Below are positions 1-11,809 of a stretch of DNA of 64,000 nucleotides, piece after piece. Source of the stretch: Symsagittifera roscoffensis (lineage: Eukaryota > Xenacoelomorpha > Acoela > Convolutidae); assembly GCF_963678635.1 (NCBI RefSeq), contig NC_087062.1, positions 85,770,890 to 85,834,889 of the forward strand, read 5' to 3'. A program made the translations under genes and the position numbers. Position 1 is the stretch's first letter, and each line of letters starts with the position of its first letter. Below the pieces are notes generated by a model that saw only the letters and a program-made list of their open reading frames with translations, searched no databases and had not been told where the DNA came from.

Positions 1-1165
1 TTTAAAATGTTCTTCTATCGTTGTGAGTTTGAATTTTGTTGTGTTTGGTGATAAACTGCTGTAGCATAGGAAATAAATTTCTTATTTTAGTCTCAATGCG
101 AATTCTACAAGCATGAACAAAGGTCTTGCAGAAATCAAGGTTTACTTTATTACATTTTAGAAGGCTTGGGTAATAGTACGAGTTTTGTGTTATCGCACAA
201 TTTTGTGTTCAATTTCAGATTGTGTTATCGCACAATTTTTTGTTCAATTTCAATATCAAATTCTATTCGGCGAGATATCTATCAGCATTTGTTATATGCG
301 CGTTTGTGCAACTACTTCAGACAGCTAGGTGGATGAGTTAGCGGCTGTAATATTCGAAAATCTTGCCATGTAGTGTACTCTGTTTGTCTACATATGCCAG
401 CTGTCACTAGACGTGCGATAAGGAAGAGTGCAATCGGGTATTAGACTTGTCTTAGCTGTAAATAACTTGGTTCACAGGTTTTGATCGTGAAAAAATTGTC
501 CATAGGGTTCAAAATTTTGCATTTCTATTTCTAGCCATAATTTGGGGTTTGAGCTACTGAAGTCATATAAGATCTACAGCTGGAAATGTTGTAAGTTGTA
601 AACTGGATTTTTCTCGGTTTTTTGGATTCCGTCCTCAATTTTATCGGCCTACTTACCGGGTGTTCTTATCTGTTTGAATTTTAAAATACTTTTTCAATTG
701 AGTTTTGCAGAGCGTAATAGTACTTCATAGGTTTTGGGTATTAACACACGCTAAAATTTTCTGGACGAAAAAAATTGAGAAGTTTTTTTTAGAATTTTTT
801 TGCATTAAAATTTCAGTTCTTTCGTAAGCATATTTTCCGATTTTTTGCTTTGTCTTAAAGTGTGTGAAACTAGTTGGAAGCTACTATGCGTCATAAATAA
901 GTGCGAGCAATTCCATTTTAAATCCGTTTAATTGAATGGCGCAGTGTACTGTTTCACTATGACTAAAAGTTTTCGAACATTTTTTTGGCAAATTTTGGAT
1001 TTTTTTGCAATTTTGACTTCGAAATTTTTCGGCGAAAGTCACATGATAATCAAGAGAGTGGTTGTTTCTGGCTGAAATATTTTGAAAATATGATTTTTCG
1101 TGTTGTGATTAGCGGGCATCTTTTTCTTAATGTAATCTATCTTATGTTGTGATAAGAGTTAACTG

Positions 1166-1545
1166 AAGTTTCGGTCACAAATCGTGATCCTAAAACTCCA
1201 TAATTTACGTGGAAACATCAGGAACAGTTGTGGGCATCAAAAGGCTCGATCATTTGCTGGCTTTTGACAAACTAAAAAACTGTGAGACCGCAAATTTAAC
1301 GCAATCACATCAATTTAATTAATGCAACGTAGATAGCTGGTATCCATGTTGCATTTGCCAAGATTGATTTGATTGATTAATATCGTGGTCTTAGTTTTTA
1401 TTCAATTAAAAAGCAAGCAAATCATTGAGCTTTTTGATGCCCGCCACTGTTCCTGATGGTTCTTGGTAAACTTTGTCGTTAAGGATCACGATTTCTGACC
1501 TAAAGTTTTCTCTTATCTTTTGTCTGCCAGTTACGAGTGAGAAAA
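1166..1545. repeat. Inverted pair of diverged, coding-like copies
   Basis: A stretch on the + strand at about 1166-1275 recurs in inverted orientation at about 1400-1545. Both contain an ATCGTGATCC word followed by a CATCAGGAACAGT word and a GGGCATCAAAA word at similar spacing. Read in the same relative frame, both give the pattern E-x-SGTV-x-GIK-x-L-x-x-LLAF, and several of the base differences are silent or conservative. This suggests they derive from a coding sequence (an old gene or element), but neither copy has an ORF long enough to call a gene. Confidence 0.5.
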
Positions 1546-2689
1546 TTATGTGAAGGCAAGATTCTTCTTTTTTCACTAAAAATATTTCTAAAAGAATTAG
1601 TTGAGGATTTTTTTTCAAAGTTTTCCGTCTACTATTTTCAACAGAATTCATTGGTTTTTAGCAATCGGTTGAGACAGATTTTCTTTTCAAGCTTGGCGTT
1701 TAGTTTGCAAATGGCGCTAAGCTCCGCTCGGCCACTGTGTTATAAATCAACGCTACTGACTCTCATGAATTATTTTAAATAAACTTGCTTTTGAGGTATT
1801 TCTTGTAAGAGTAGCTCAAAGGTACTTCTTGATGTTATATCGATTTAGTTGCCTCATACGTTTGAAGAGTGAAAAAATATCATTTTGAATTTGTTTCGTA
1901 TGGGGGCGCAAAAACTTGGGAAGTTCCAAACTAATTTTAGCTCAATTTTTTTATGACCACGTTTCTTGCAGCTCAATGTTTGTCTGTTGAAGCATTGCAT
2001 GTTTATTACTGGTTGACAATTTTTGTTTCAATTCTAATTTACAGTAGATTTCAAATTGGCGAAGGCCAATGACAGGTAATCTGGACGTGTGTGGTTCAAA
2101 TCTATGTTTTTTTAAGCTTTATTTCCAGGCTTTTTTGTATTTTGTCGATTTCAGTTTTGCTCGGGTTTGCGAAGTAGAACTCCGCCGGTGGGTTAAAAAA
2201 AACTGTAACAAAGACCGCCGGTGGGTTAAAAAAAACTGTAACAAAGGCTTCTGCTGTCCTGTTTTTCCGAAGACTCAGGGAGTGGTAAGGAAGTATGGTT
2301 AAGGGTGTTTTTGTTTCGGGAGATTTTAAGGTGCCGGAAAAAAAAACAAAAATGAATGATTGGGGAACCTTTAAAAGCCATTTAAACCGAGTATTGCAAT
2401 CGTGTACTAGACTTTTCCCCGTAAACAACTTGTCCACAGAATCTTCACTTCTAGAGGATCTTTCATCTCACATGAAAATTCAAATAAAAGTACTATTACT
2501 TAGCTAGTAATTACTTCAAGCCCATTTCAGGTTGTAATTCTCAATTTTTTTTCGGGTTCCTGGTGTTCATCCTGATTTATGTCGGTTCAATTTCCGTTTT
2601 TGTAACGCCATTTTTTAAAATGTGGTAGGGTTTTTACTGATTTACTTTTGTTCCAATTTAAACAGTTTTTACTATAACTGAAACTTCAC

Positions 2690-3100
2690 AAATTTGTAAA
2701 TTTACCATGTCTCATTTTGTGTTTTTTAACTATTCTAACAGTTTCAGTTTATGTCATATCGACTTTGTCAACTTATTTTGCGTAATTTCGAGGGCGAAAT
2801 ATATCCGTTTGGGATTATGTGTTTCATTTTGGATGGCTCGTAAAAACTTTTAATTTTATGAAATTTTTTATGACAACAGTTTTGTTTTCGGCTCAACAGG
2901 TTTTGACCCAAAGTTTCTCGCCTATGTTGCCACTCGGTTAATGATTTCCATTTTTAAGGACTGTTTATGAACGTCATCTGATACAAAATGTTTGTCAAGT
3001 TTTGTCAAGTTATGTTTCCAAGTAATTTTTTCCAACTTAATTTTTTTTAGAATTTTTTTTGAATTCTGTCTTTTTCTGCAAGGCGTTTTCTGCTTCGCCT
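2690..3100 (+). repeat. Interspersed repeat family R1, copy 1
   Basis: Diverged copy of a repeat of about 400 bp that also occurs at about 4530-4990 and 39070-39540. Shared landmarks in order are a GTAAATTTACCA-like start, a 'cgggcgaa' block, a 'ggGTCGTAAA' block, 'tttttatgac..cgttttcggct', 'ccactcggt..atgatt' and 'ttcaagtaattttttc'. No ORF is conserved between the copies. Confidence 0.6.
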
Positions 3101-3418
3101 CAAGTAAAAAGTTATTCAAGTTTGCACTTTGAAACTTTTATCAAATCGTAAAGTGGACTTTTCAGGTTAACAACTGCTTCAGCAAAACCTTTTATTCCAT
3201 TTTGTAAACGACTTTTACTTCCTTTTTCTCCGCTTAAATTTTTCGTTTGTTTTTTTTTGTGCAGAGAGGTCTTCGGCATCAATTATTTTGGCTGTTGTTC
3301 AATCTGTCTAGTTGTTTCATAATTTGTCGCTTGAGTGACCAAGTTATATATATTTTTTAATCTCAAAGTTGTTGTGATCTGTCATGTGAAATTCCAATGT
3401 AACTAACTATGAAAGTTC

Positions 3419-3760
3419 TAATTTGGTGGCATTTTCTATAATCATGATCTGACTTGGAATTTTCGTAGCGCTTGTTCTCTATTTTACTGGTAACCAGTGT
3501 TTGCCATCAGTTAAGCGTCCGTGGCTGAGAGGGAAGGACGTGAGATTCGTAAGCTACTTGTCGGAGGCTCAACGCCTCACAACGCGCTAGTTTTATATTT
3601 GCTATTTATTAGTATTTAAAGTTTTCAAGTTGCGCAGATGAGAGAACGTGAGACTCAAAATCTCGTGATCGCAGGATCGAATCCGACGCATAGCAAGCCT
3701 TTTACTAGTTTGAGGCTTATTTCTACCCTTTCATATACCACTTTTTGGAGCTAAAATTGA
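3419..3760 (+). repeat. SINE-like repeat S1 with tRNA-like promoter boxes, copy 1
   Basis: Matches about 12086-12310. Both begin with ATTTGGTGGCA, keep a 'TataATCA.GATCT' block and a 'GTTCTCT.tTTTA' block, and then show tRNA-like text: a GTGGCTG box-A-like word and, 120-150 bases later, a GATCGAATCC word that fits the Pol III box B pattern. At 3638-3700 the text around GAGACTCAAAATCTC can form an anticodon-like stem-loop. It is too degenerate for a functional tRNA gene and is better read as a tRNA-derived SINE relic. Confidence 0.5.
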
Positions 3761-4089
3761 GCGACTCCCTATGTAGTAAAATTGAAGGATCATACGAATG
3801 TTTTTGCCGCCCCTATAATACTTGCAAAAGCAAGTGTCCTGTGTTCAGGACCTATATTTTTTGCATGTGAACAGCTTTCTGGTAAATTTAATGAAACGTG
3901 CTGTTTTCATTGCGTTTAAGTGCAGAAAGAAAAGAAGTCATATTACAGCATTGGTACGGCGACTTTCTTCTTATCTTATACTAAAAAAAAATATTTTTTG
4001 AATGAAAACTAATGTTTTTCAAATCTGTCGGTTTCGTTGTAGTTATCTTTGGCTCAGTTTCCGTTTTTTAATGCTACCTCTAAGAAATT

Positions 4090-4215
4090 GAACTTGATTT
4101 GTTATTGACCGTTGGCGAATTGCCGACTCCCTCCCACTTGGTTTAATGTAAAACTAACATTTGCCTTCTAAGGTCTAGGGTTCGAGTTTTGGTCGGACCT
4201 CGTCTTTTGTCAGTA
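4090..4215 (+). repeat. tRNA-like repeat S2, copy 1
   Basis: Paired with about 12820-12930. Both have AACTTGATTT-TTAT, then CTCCC/TTCCCACTTGG, a box-A-like stretch and a GGGTTCG box-B-like word followed by GGACCT. The copy here has lost much of box A, so it is a decayed SINE fragment. Confidence 0.45.
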
Positions 4216-4529
4216 TACTTGAAGTTGAAGTTTTTTCCTGGAGAAATTGAAGAAATTTTCCGACTCATTTTTGAGATTGTTTCCGGCCTTATTTTCGAAG
4301 GATTTCCGGCCTTTTTCGACTGTATATTATAATGGTTTCGGCTTTTGTTTTACCGGGTTATTGACCTTCTCTGTGTCGCTTCAAACTATTTAAAAATTTC
4401 GTTTTTCAAAAGTAGGTCTGGAAAGTTTTAAAGTATGAGTTTCAAGTTTAAAACAGAGCTGCTACGACAAAAAAGCAGCATAACAAAGTGCAATTTTAAG
4501 AAGTAGAAATCAGCCTCGAATTAGTAAAT

Positions 4530-4990
4530 TTTGGCCATGTCTCGGACTCAATCTGTCTCACGCTTCGCCTTTTAACAGTTCTAACTATTTTACTATAATT
4601 GCAATTTGCTCTGTAGTTTGTAGTATTACTAACTTTGAATTGTAATAGTAATTTTTTTGATTTTTTGGTTCCGCGGATTTTTTAAATGATTTATTGGCTT
4701 GGTAAATATATATTGTGCAGTTTCATGGGTGAATTGTTTTTAATGCTTTTTGCATGTTTCAGGGGTATGGGTCGTAAAAATTTTCATTTAGAAAGCTTAT
4801 AGCTTGAATATCTCTTATGTCTAGCGTATCGTTTTCGTCTTAATGAGGGTCGGCCTATTTTTTTTCACTTGAGTTGCCACTCGGACCGAGACAAAAAAAT
4901 GTACATTGTTTTTTCTACTTTTTCAAGTTATTTTTCAGCTTTTTTTCTGAAAAGAATTGATTTCCTTCTTTTTCTATTCAATATCTTGTA
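4530..4990 (+). repeat. Interspersed repeat family R1, copy 2
   Basis: Second diverged copy of the R1 family (see 2690-3100), recognised by 'TTTCATGGGTGAAT', 'GGTATGGGTCGTAAA', 'gagggtcggcc', 'gttgccactcgg' and 'tttttcaagttatttttcagc' in the same order as the other copies. Confidence 0.5.
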
Positions 4991-6016
4991 ATGCAATTTT
5001 TTATTTGTATCCGCTTTTCCTCTGTGTAAATAATTTATTGGCCTTAAAATCTGTTGATTTTTTTAAAAAAGGACTCGTTGTTCTTATAAAAGTCTGTTTC
5101 AGTTATAATTTTGATTAATGGCATATTGTTTGGAATATAATTGAAATGTTTAATGAGAAAAGATACATATGCAGCATTCAACTCACAAGGATTGCGCACG
5201 AGCCATGAGGGTTTTTGAGGCAAACCCTGAAAAACCAAAAACACGATTAAAATCTGATGCGAAAATGGTTTCATGTAATTTGGAACTTTCTGTAAGGAAA
5301 CATTTCTCAATATTATTTATTTCGTTTATGTTTATTTGTTTTAAATTTGTCTGAAGTTTGTTTGAGGATAAACATTTTTTGACTCGCGAGCGCTCGTGCA
5401 TCTTTGTGAAAAAATTTTTTCGTTCAAAATTTGAATGGGGATTTCGTAGGCAGCTGATTAATACTCTTTTTTTTATGTTATAGTCATATACTTATAAACT
5501 ATATAAAACAACAGGCTTTGCATAAAAATTGTAAAATCTCATCGAGAGTGTTTTTCTTGGGAAAAAGCTTCGAAAAGCTTTGCCTGTATTTTTTTGCTTT
5601 GTCAGATTCTTGTAATTATTCAAAAAGTTGTGTGCTCTAGGCAGCGTATTATTTGACAAATTTTAGTTTTCCGATTTAAGTCTTGACAAAACATCTTGCT
5701 GTATTTAAAACTTTCTCGCAAACTATATCGCATAAAAAGGGGCAGGATAGCTACTAATGGTGAAGGTAGGATAGTTGGAATTTTTTGAAGAATTGGATTC
5801 ATTTCCGTTTACAAAGAATAATATATAAAATATATAAAGTACTGACTCTTTTCCACCCCCCCCCCCCCCAAATTCGAAGTGCAACAAATCTATTCAGAAT
5901 AGTTAATTCGTTCGGCCTGCAATGTGTCCTTGTATAATGACAACGTTAAATTAACTGAATGAAAATTAAGTATAAATGTGGGGAAGCAAAGGAGCCAAAG
6001 TACTTTATATGGTATT

Positions 6017-7897
6017 TTATCCAAGAGAGTTTTTCTGAGTCTGTCGGCTGTTTTTCCGGGTTTGTTGACTATGCTCACTTAACTTCCTAACTGCGGGTTT
6101 GTTTTGGTCGTTGATGCGACTGGCACTCTTCATTTTTGAGTTCGCTCTGAAAAATCGGACTTGGTCTCTTGCTTTTCTGTCCATAAATCGACCCCTCTCC
6201 CCTTCTCGAGGCGACCGCGAATCATCATGGTGTTTCTTCACGAACGGGTTTGGCAGAGGGGCGGGCGTTGCAGGTGTGCGAGGTGGAACTTTGTAGAAAC
6301 CGTTAATTATGTAAGATAAATCTCGGTCAAGGTTGGACCGTTTATCTGATTCTGGTTTTGGTACGTAGTCACTAAAAGTGGCCGGAAGTTGAAAGTTGAC
6401 ACATTTCCCAATTCGATCATCTTTGCTATCTTTTGTTTGAGTTTTGCTGAAGATATCTTCTTTGTAAGTCGCAGACTGGAGTACGTGGCCGTCTATAATT
6501 TGGGCTAGGTTGCTCAATTGGCGGAGATGTTGTTTTTTTGAGGGACTGAGCATCGAACAAGAGTGAACTTCCCGTTCAGTCCACAAGATGCTGTTGGACA
6601 GGGCACTCGTGTAACATTTGAGACACCTGTTAATTATGAAAATTTTATTTTATAAATTGAACTGAAAGTGGTAGTAAGTAGAAAAACATCCAAACAACTT
6701 TTTCAGCAGAATCTATAGTTACAGAGTCACATCAATGAACCGAGAGATAAATATAGTGCCTGACATCAAATATCTGGGTTTTTTTTTAAATGCAGAGCTT
6801 TTTTGTTGTAAAATAAAGGACCAAATACGAGCTGCCGAGATCTTCGCGCACAACCGCTATTGTGCCCATGATTCAGTGATAAATGCAATATCTTTGGATT
6901 AGAGGGGTGGGGTGCGGGTGTCGCGCGCTTAAGCAACGATCACAAATCATAGTGGTTGTCAAAGGACGGAAAGCGCGAATTTTTTATATCTTCACTTCAA
7001 TCTTTTTGGATTGCAATAATTTAGAAAAAAAATTAAATTAAAAGTACATGTCTAGAGCATCGACCACAGAAACAATAAAAACTTAAGTAATCGTACCATT
7101 CTATGGGGTTGTATTGCTCCGAACTGTTCCTGGCATTTGCTCTGCCCTCTTTCGAAGTGTCTTTCACCATCACTTCAACCACGATTGGAGGATTCCTGTC
7201 CCTCCTCTTTTTCATGCCCATTGCGAACTTCGGTGGAGACACTTTTTCAGCCTCCGATGCGACTATAGTGGTCTGTTGAGTGCTATGAAATGGAGTCTAC
7301 AGGCAATTGAATCAATTATTAAATGTACCCAAAAAAACTGTCAAAAAACCCGAATAAAAGTTAAACTAGACGAACAGTGAACTCAAAATCAGCGGCGGTG
7401 AAGTGGTTACGCCCCCGCCTCTCAATCGAAAGGTCGGATGTTCGAGGCCCACCAGGATCCGTGTTTGTTGCTTCAGGGCGCGGCCCGGAAAAATAACCAA
7501 TTAAGTTACGTGTAATTGTTAACCAGGGGCATAACAGCGGTTCTCAGTGAAGAGCTGAACAACTCCTGTGTTCGTCCTTTCCTTCGTTAAAAAATTGTCA
7601 AAAAAATTAATAAATTAGATGTCAAATTCCCGTGTTAAATTTTTTGTGATAAGATTTCTTAAAATCATTTTCCTGTAGGCTCAATTACGGTTCCGTGTCC
7701 TTTTGGATCACATGTGCTATTTTCACTTTGTGTTCCTGCATAAGTGCTTGGTGCATGTGATAGTGGAATTTCCTAGATTTCTCCTCGATAGAGTTTGGAT
7801 CCCTTTTTCTATCGGTCGGTATCTGTTTTGGAGCGTTAAGTATTACAGGTTGTTGGTCATTCTTACGAATAAATCTGGAAATTTGGTCGCTCGGCAT
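6017..7897 (-). CDS. Three-exon gene for a 334-aa basic hydrophilic protein, family unknown
   Basis: I infer three exons from reading frame and splice signals: 7897-7689, 7282-7097 and 6626-6017. Exon 1 starts at ATG 7897 and ends at a GTAATT donor. Exon 2 follows a 'catag' acceptor and ends at a GTACGA donor. Exon 3 follows an 'aacag' acceptor and ends at TAA 6019-6017. All joins keep the frame: the exon 2/3 junction completes a Trp codon (P-I-E-W-C-L-K-C), and the total of 1005 nt is exactly 335 codons. The product is polar and rich in Lys, Arg, Ser and Gln, with an RDRN/KKRR stretch in exon 2 and a Pro-rich PPRTPATPAP segment in exon 3. I see no signal peptide, membrane segment or catalytic motif, and I do not recognise a family. 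The frame is still open for some codons above 7897, so an upstream exon is possible. Confidence 0.65.
7388..7480 (+). repeat. tRNA-derived SINE head S3, copy 1
   Basis: The text has GTGAAGTGGTTACGC (box-A-like), CCTCTCAATCGAAAGGTC (anticodon-arm-like) and GTTCGAGGCCC (box B) at tRNA-like spacing. A reverse-strand relative lies at about 53011-53098 with CCTCTCAGTCGAAAGGTC and GGTTCGAGGCCC. The shared middle plus differing flanks mark a SINE family, not a tRNA gene; no closed acceptor stem is evident. Confidence 0.55.
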
Positions 7898-8137
7898 TAT
7901 CAGCGCAGTTTGGACTAATCTCAGAATCGAGAAAAATATGGCTGCTTTAGGCTTTTCTCACTTGCAATTAGAATCGAAAAGAATATTATCGGTCGCACCT
8001 TCGAATCGAAGATGTTGGAAAACGTACGGTGATGATGATGTTTCACGTTCTAGTGAGCTCAAATAATTGAGAATGAATGAAAGGTTTCGATAAACTTCTT
8101 GAATCAGCTAGAAAGCCACTTGAAACATGATTTCTAA

Positions 8138-8710
8138 TTAAGCTAATTTAAGTTATGAATACTCGACAAGATTGACTTGCTGTCTTCATTGCTCACCGAG
8201 ACAGATCATTTTCTCAGCTTTTGTTAGAAATATGAAGTGAACTTGTAAAATTTACTTGCGTTCTTTGTTAGATTGTAGTCATTTTTTGAACGATTATTTT
8301 AAATTATACACTGGTATGTTCATTGGCCTGTTTGTTTTCCGCTGTGTTAGCTAATAAGATGCGAATATGGTGGTTTTTGTTAATCTGATCTTGTAGATAA
8401 CACTGCTCGTCTCTTGCTCCGGCTGTTCGAACGATCAAAGTGCTTGAGTTAATCCAGAACAGTACTTACGCGTTTAAAAGCCAACGCTATTATAGAGAAG
8501 ACAATAAAGCTGAAAAGAATTGCTAGGATTCGCTTTTAGAGGCCTTTTTAATGAACGTTTTTTTCGCATTGTTTTGAGAAAACAGGGTTTTTGGATGCCG
8601 TAAGATTGTTTTCTGTAATAAGGCCCAATTTTGAATCTTATTGTTTTTTTTCGTTTTTCATTAAGTTTCTACATGTGACTGCTCTCTCTCTCAACTTAAT
8701 CTGAAAAAAT
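8138..8710. repeat. 573-bp tandem duplication, unit 1
   Basis: This unit and the next one (8711-9283) look identical base for base when read side by side, with a constant offset of 573. The boundary is clear: both begin TTAAGCTAATTTAAG and both end CTGAAAAAAT. No ORF of note is inside. The duplication lies directly upstream of the UBX gene, with about 140 bp between the second unit and the ATG. Confidence 0.9.
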
Positions 8711-9283
8711 TTAAGCTAATTTAAGTTATGAATACTCGACAAGATTGACTTGCTGTCTTCATTGCTCACCGAGACAGATCATTTTCTCAGCTTTTGTTAG
8801 AAATATGAAGTGAACTTGTAAAATTTACTTGCGTTCTTTGTTAGATTGTAGTCATTTTTTGAACGATTATTTTAAATTATACACTGGTATGTTCATTGGC
8901 CTGTTTGTTTTCCGCTGTGTTAGCTAATAAGATGCGAATATGGTGGTTTTTGTTAATCTGATCTTGTAGATAACACTGCTCGTCTCTTGCTCCGGCTGTT
9001 CGAACGATCAAAGTGCTTGAGTTAATCCAGAACAGTACTTACGCGTTTAAAAGCCAACGCTATTATAGAGAAGACAATAAAGCTGAAAAGAATTGCTAGG
9101 ATTCGCTTTTAGAGGCCTTTTTAATGAACGTTTTTTTCGCATTGTTTTGAGAAAACAGGGTTTTTGGATGCCGTAAGATTGTTTTCTGTAATAAGGCCCA
9201 ATTTTGAATCTTATTGTTTTTTTTCGTTTTTCATTAAGTTTCTACATGTGACTGCTCTCTCTCTCAACTTAATCTGAAAAAAT
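8711..9283. repeat. 573-bp tandem duplication, unit 2
   Basis: Second copy of the unit at 8138-8710. After the end of this unit the sequence diverges (TTTTGAAAATATG), which fixes the duplication end. The apparent lack of differences means a very recent duplication, or two haplotypes joined in an assembly. Confidence 0.9.
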
Positions 9284-9425
9284 TTTGAAAATATGCAAAA
9301 AATTTTCTGCATAAGAAGGTTATCGAGCTGCATCGTCGTAGCTTGGATGCTTGGGCCACAGTTCGGAATAAAGTTTTGTAAGACATATTTGCCGCTATTT
9401 AAAGAGAATTAATTCAGGTTGGATC

Positions 9426-11084
9426 ATGTCTTCGCCAATGTCAGTTCTAAAACCACACAAAAGATTCCAGCCAACTCCTCGAAGAAGCTCAGATGACCCC
9501 TTCAAGCTGCCCGAACTGAGCGAAAGGAGCCGTCGATTATACGGGCGAAACTATCATTCAGGAGCCGAAGCATTCAACTTCGCTTCCATGAACTCATCAA
9601 ATGATGTTGAAATGCCTAATTTGTTGTGCGATTACACGACAGTCGACATCGAAAATAGACAGAATACTCCTGATAACCTCGACAGGTTTATAGCTGATTT
9701 TGTTCATAAGGATGGTCAGAATAGCAGGAAAAATAGTAAAGCTTCACCTCGAAATAAAGTGTCACCGAGAAATAAATTAACAGGGGCTGGATACAGTCCG
9801 TCCGCGCCTGATGTTGCCCTTATGACTTCCATGGCCTCGCGATTACGTCAAGTTGAAGGACAATTGCAAGAGTACTCTCGTGAAATCATCGAAAAGGACC
9901 TGAAAATAAAGCAGCTTCAAGAGCGATTAAATCAATCAGAACTTGAGTTGAACAAAGTGAACGAAGTTTATTCGAAAACAAATGTAGGAGTGGTTCAGAA
10001 ACGGTGCGAGGAACTGCAGAAGCAAGTGGATGAAATGGAGAGTTTTCTGGAAGACTACGGAATGATTTGGGTTGGGGATTCGAACAACGCCAAATATAAT
10101 TCCAGAGAGTCACTAAACGAGGATGATGGTGACACTGGAGAAGATTGGATCCCAGGGGAGTCTGTGGATATTGTTGATAGAGTCCCCTTTAACGAACTCA
10201 TCAAAGGAGTGAAAGATTTGAATGTTCTAGTTGGTGAAGGAATTGCCCGAGTGTCGCAAACAAAAACAGGAGCGACTTTCAAAATTCCAGATCCTATAAA
10301 TCTGGAATTTTACACTGATGGTTTTATTCTATTTGATGGTCCCTTCAGAATGTATAGCGACGACTTTTCCAAAGAATTCATTAGAGATATCTTGGACGGA
10401 TTTTTTCCTTCAGAACTACGCGAGAGATATCCGGATGGTATCCCGTTTGCTGTCAAGGACAAAAGAGACGTAATGTTTTTGGAAAAGGAAAGCCCCAAGC
10501 AAAGCTTCCCAGGTTCAGGTCACAAACTTTTGCAGGAGTTGGAATCAAGAGTAGTAAGGTCTGGATCAGCTCATGGAAACAAGGGAGAAAGCTCGAAAGA
10601 GTTCACTCGGAAACTGCCTCTGTCTGTTGTGAAAAATGGGAAAGTTATCGATATAAGAAATGATATCGAAGCACAACTGACTCAAAATGATAACGCAAAT
10701 GATGGGTCCTCAAATAAAGAATCATCTGATAATCGCAGCGGTGTTTCAGTCTTAGCCACGAAGTTCATGAAAGAAGTATATAAGCTAGATCCGAAAGGCG
10801 AGGATACGTCTAAAGTGGACCCCGAAATTCTCAAGAAAGTTTCGACGCTCCGAATCAGGTCAGCAGCCGGAGATAATTTCTACATAGCGAAAATGTATCA
10901 CGACGAAACCATTGGCGACATACGGAACTATATTCATGCAATGATGTCAGATGCAAAAGTATATGACCTTGAAATTATTACTACATACCCCCGAAAAGTT
11001 GTTCACTCGGATAACACTCAGACTATAGCAGATGCAGGGTTGGTTCCAACTGCTGTGCTGGTTTTGAAAGAGCCGAAAAACTAA
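9426..11084 (+). CDS. UBXN11-like: UBXN11-like SEP and UBX domain protein
   Basis: A single open frame of 552 codons with no intron. Residues 1-130 are polar and Ser/Arg-rich. Residues about 135-212 form a long heptad-like coiled coil (RQVEGQLQEY...KQVDEMESFLEDY). Residues about 290-352 fit a SEP domain (INLEFYTDGF, FDGPFR, DILDGFFPSELRERYPDGIP). The C-terminal 85 residues are a UBX domain with TTYPRKVV at about 519-526; in UBX proteins the FPR turn of this loop contacts the p97/VCP ATPase N-domain, and here it is YPR. Coiled coil, then SEP, then UBX is the order of UBXN11 (socius), which vertebrate work links to Rnd GTPases and actin. A UBXN2/p47-like assignment is less likely because there is no UBA domain and the coiled coil is long. 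The ATG follows a TTCAG that could be a 5'-UTR or trans-splice acceptor. The stop is TAA 11082-11084. Confidence 0.9.
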   Translation: MSSPMSVLKPHKRFQPTPRRSSDDPFKLPELSERSRRLYGRNYHSGAEAFNFASMNSSNDVEMPNLLCDYTTVDIENRQNTPDNLDRFIADFVHKDGQNSRKNSKASPRNKVSPRNKLTGAGYSPSAPDVALMTSMASRLRQVEGQLQEYSREIIEKDLKIKQLQERLNQSELELNKVNEVYSKTNVGVVQKRCEELQKQVDEMESFLEDYGMIWVGDSNNAKYNSRESLNEDDGDTGEDWIPGESVDIVDRVPFNELIKGVKDLNVLVGEGIARVSQTKTGATFKIPDPINLEFYTDGFILFDGPFRMYSDDFSKEFIRDILDGFFPSELRERYPDGIPFAVKDKRDVMFLEKESPKQSFPGSGHKLLQELESRVVRSGSAHGNKGESSKEFTRKLPLSVVKNGKVIDIRNDIEAQLTQNDNANDGSSNKESSDNRSGVSVLATKFMKEVYKLDPKGEDTSKVDPEILKKVSTLRIRSAAGDNFYIAKMYHDETIGDIRNYIHAMMSDAKVYDLEIITTYPRKVVHSDNTQTIADAGLVPTAVLVLKEPKN

Positions 11085-11809
11085 AAACAAATTTCTGTGA
11101 ATATCTAGCTTAAAGTGTACAAATTGTGTAAATTGTAATTACTCAAGTTTTGATTTAGTTATAATGAAAATTCATATGGCAGGAATGTTATTGTTTCAAA
11201 TAACGAAGTTTTGATTAGAGGAGCATCCGTTTTTGAGGGTAAAATAAGGCTTAGATCTCTGAACAATTGAAATCCAGATTTAATTCCAGATCAACCGTCT
11301 ACTCTTCTTACTGATCGAGTTTACTCTCTTGGGGTTAGTTTATTTTAAAATCTTTTTAACCTATTCTTGAAATTAGTTTTGAATAGTTCTCGGTAAGTAC
11401 GGTCTATGAAACCTTAAACAATGTTTTACAAAGCACAATATAATTTTTTCCAGTATAAGTGAAAGCCTACTCCGCTTCTGGGTCAATAATGCAGCACGTA
11501 AGCAACGATTTCAAATGAGAGGCGGAGAATTTTACCACATTATCGTTTCTGACAAAAACAACTTTTGTTTTCTGGTAGGATTTCTTTTTGCTCGAAAACC
11601 ATCTAAATAGTTGAAAAGTTTATTTCTAGTTTTTTTGGACATTGTCCAGATACTGTAATACTCGATGATGTTAATTCCAGAATTTCCGAAGGCTTAATTT
11701 CTGGCCTGTTTTTGTATGGTGAATTTGTTCACGCTAATTTTTATGTTATCCAGGTTTTGATAGAATGGAAGGTTTGATAACTAGGTACCGCGATAGTTAT
11801 TTCAACTTT

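Larger units (their letters stand above)
1..6016. other. T-rich intergenic DNA with old repeats
   Basis: I see no convincing gene here. The ORFs present are short and the + strand is rich in T runs, which opens false frames. The stretch holds several decayed interspersed repeats listed separately, a short direct duplication near 200-250 and a 33-bp tandem duplication near 2183-2248. A run of about fourteen C lies at about 5856-5870. Confidence 0.6.

Noticed and set aside
2069..2507. ORFs on both strands around 2.1-2.5 kb
   Set aside because: They depend on a 33-bp tandem duplication and have no coding character outside it.
3500..3700. A functional tRNA-Leu gene
   Set aside because: An anticodon-like stem-loop and box B are present, but the acceptor and D arms do not close and the text recurs with flanks as a repeat.
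5850..5875. Poly(C) run as a regulatory element
   Set aside because: A simple homopolymer with no supporting context, and prone to sequencing error.
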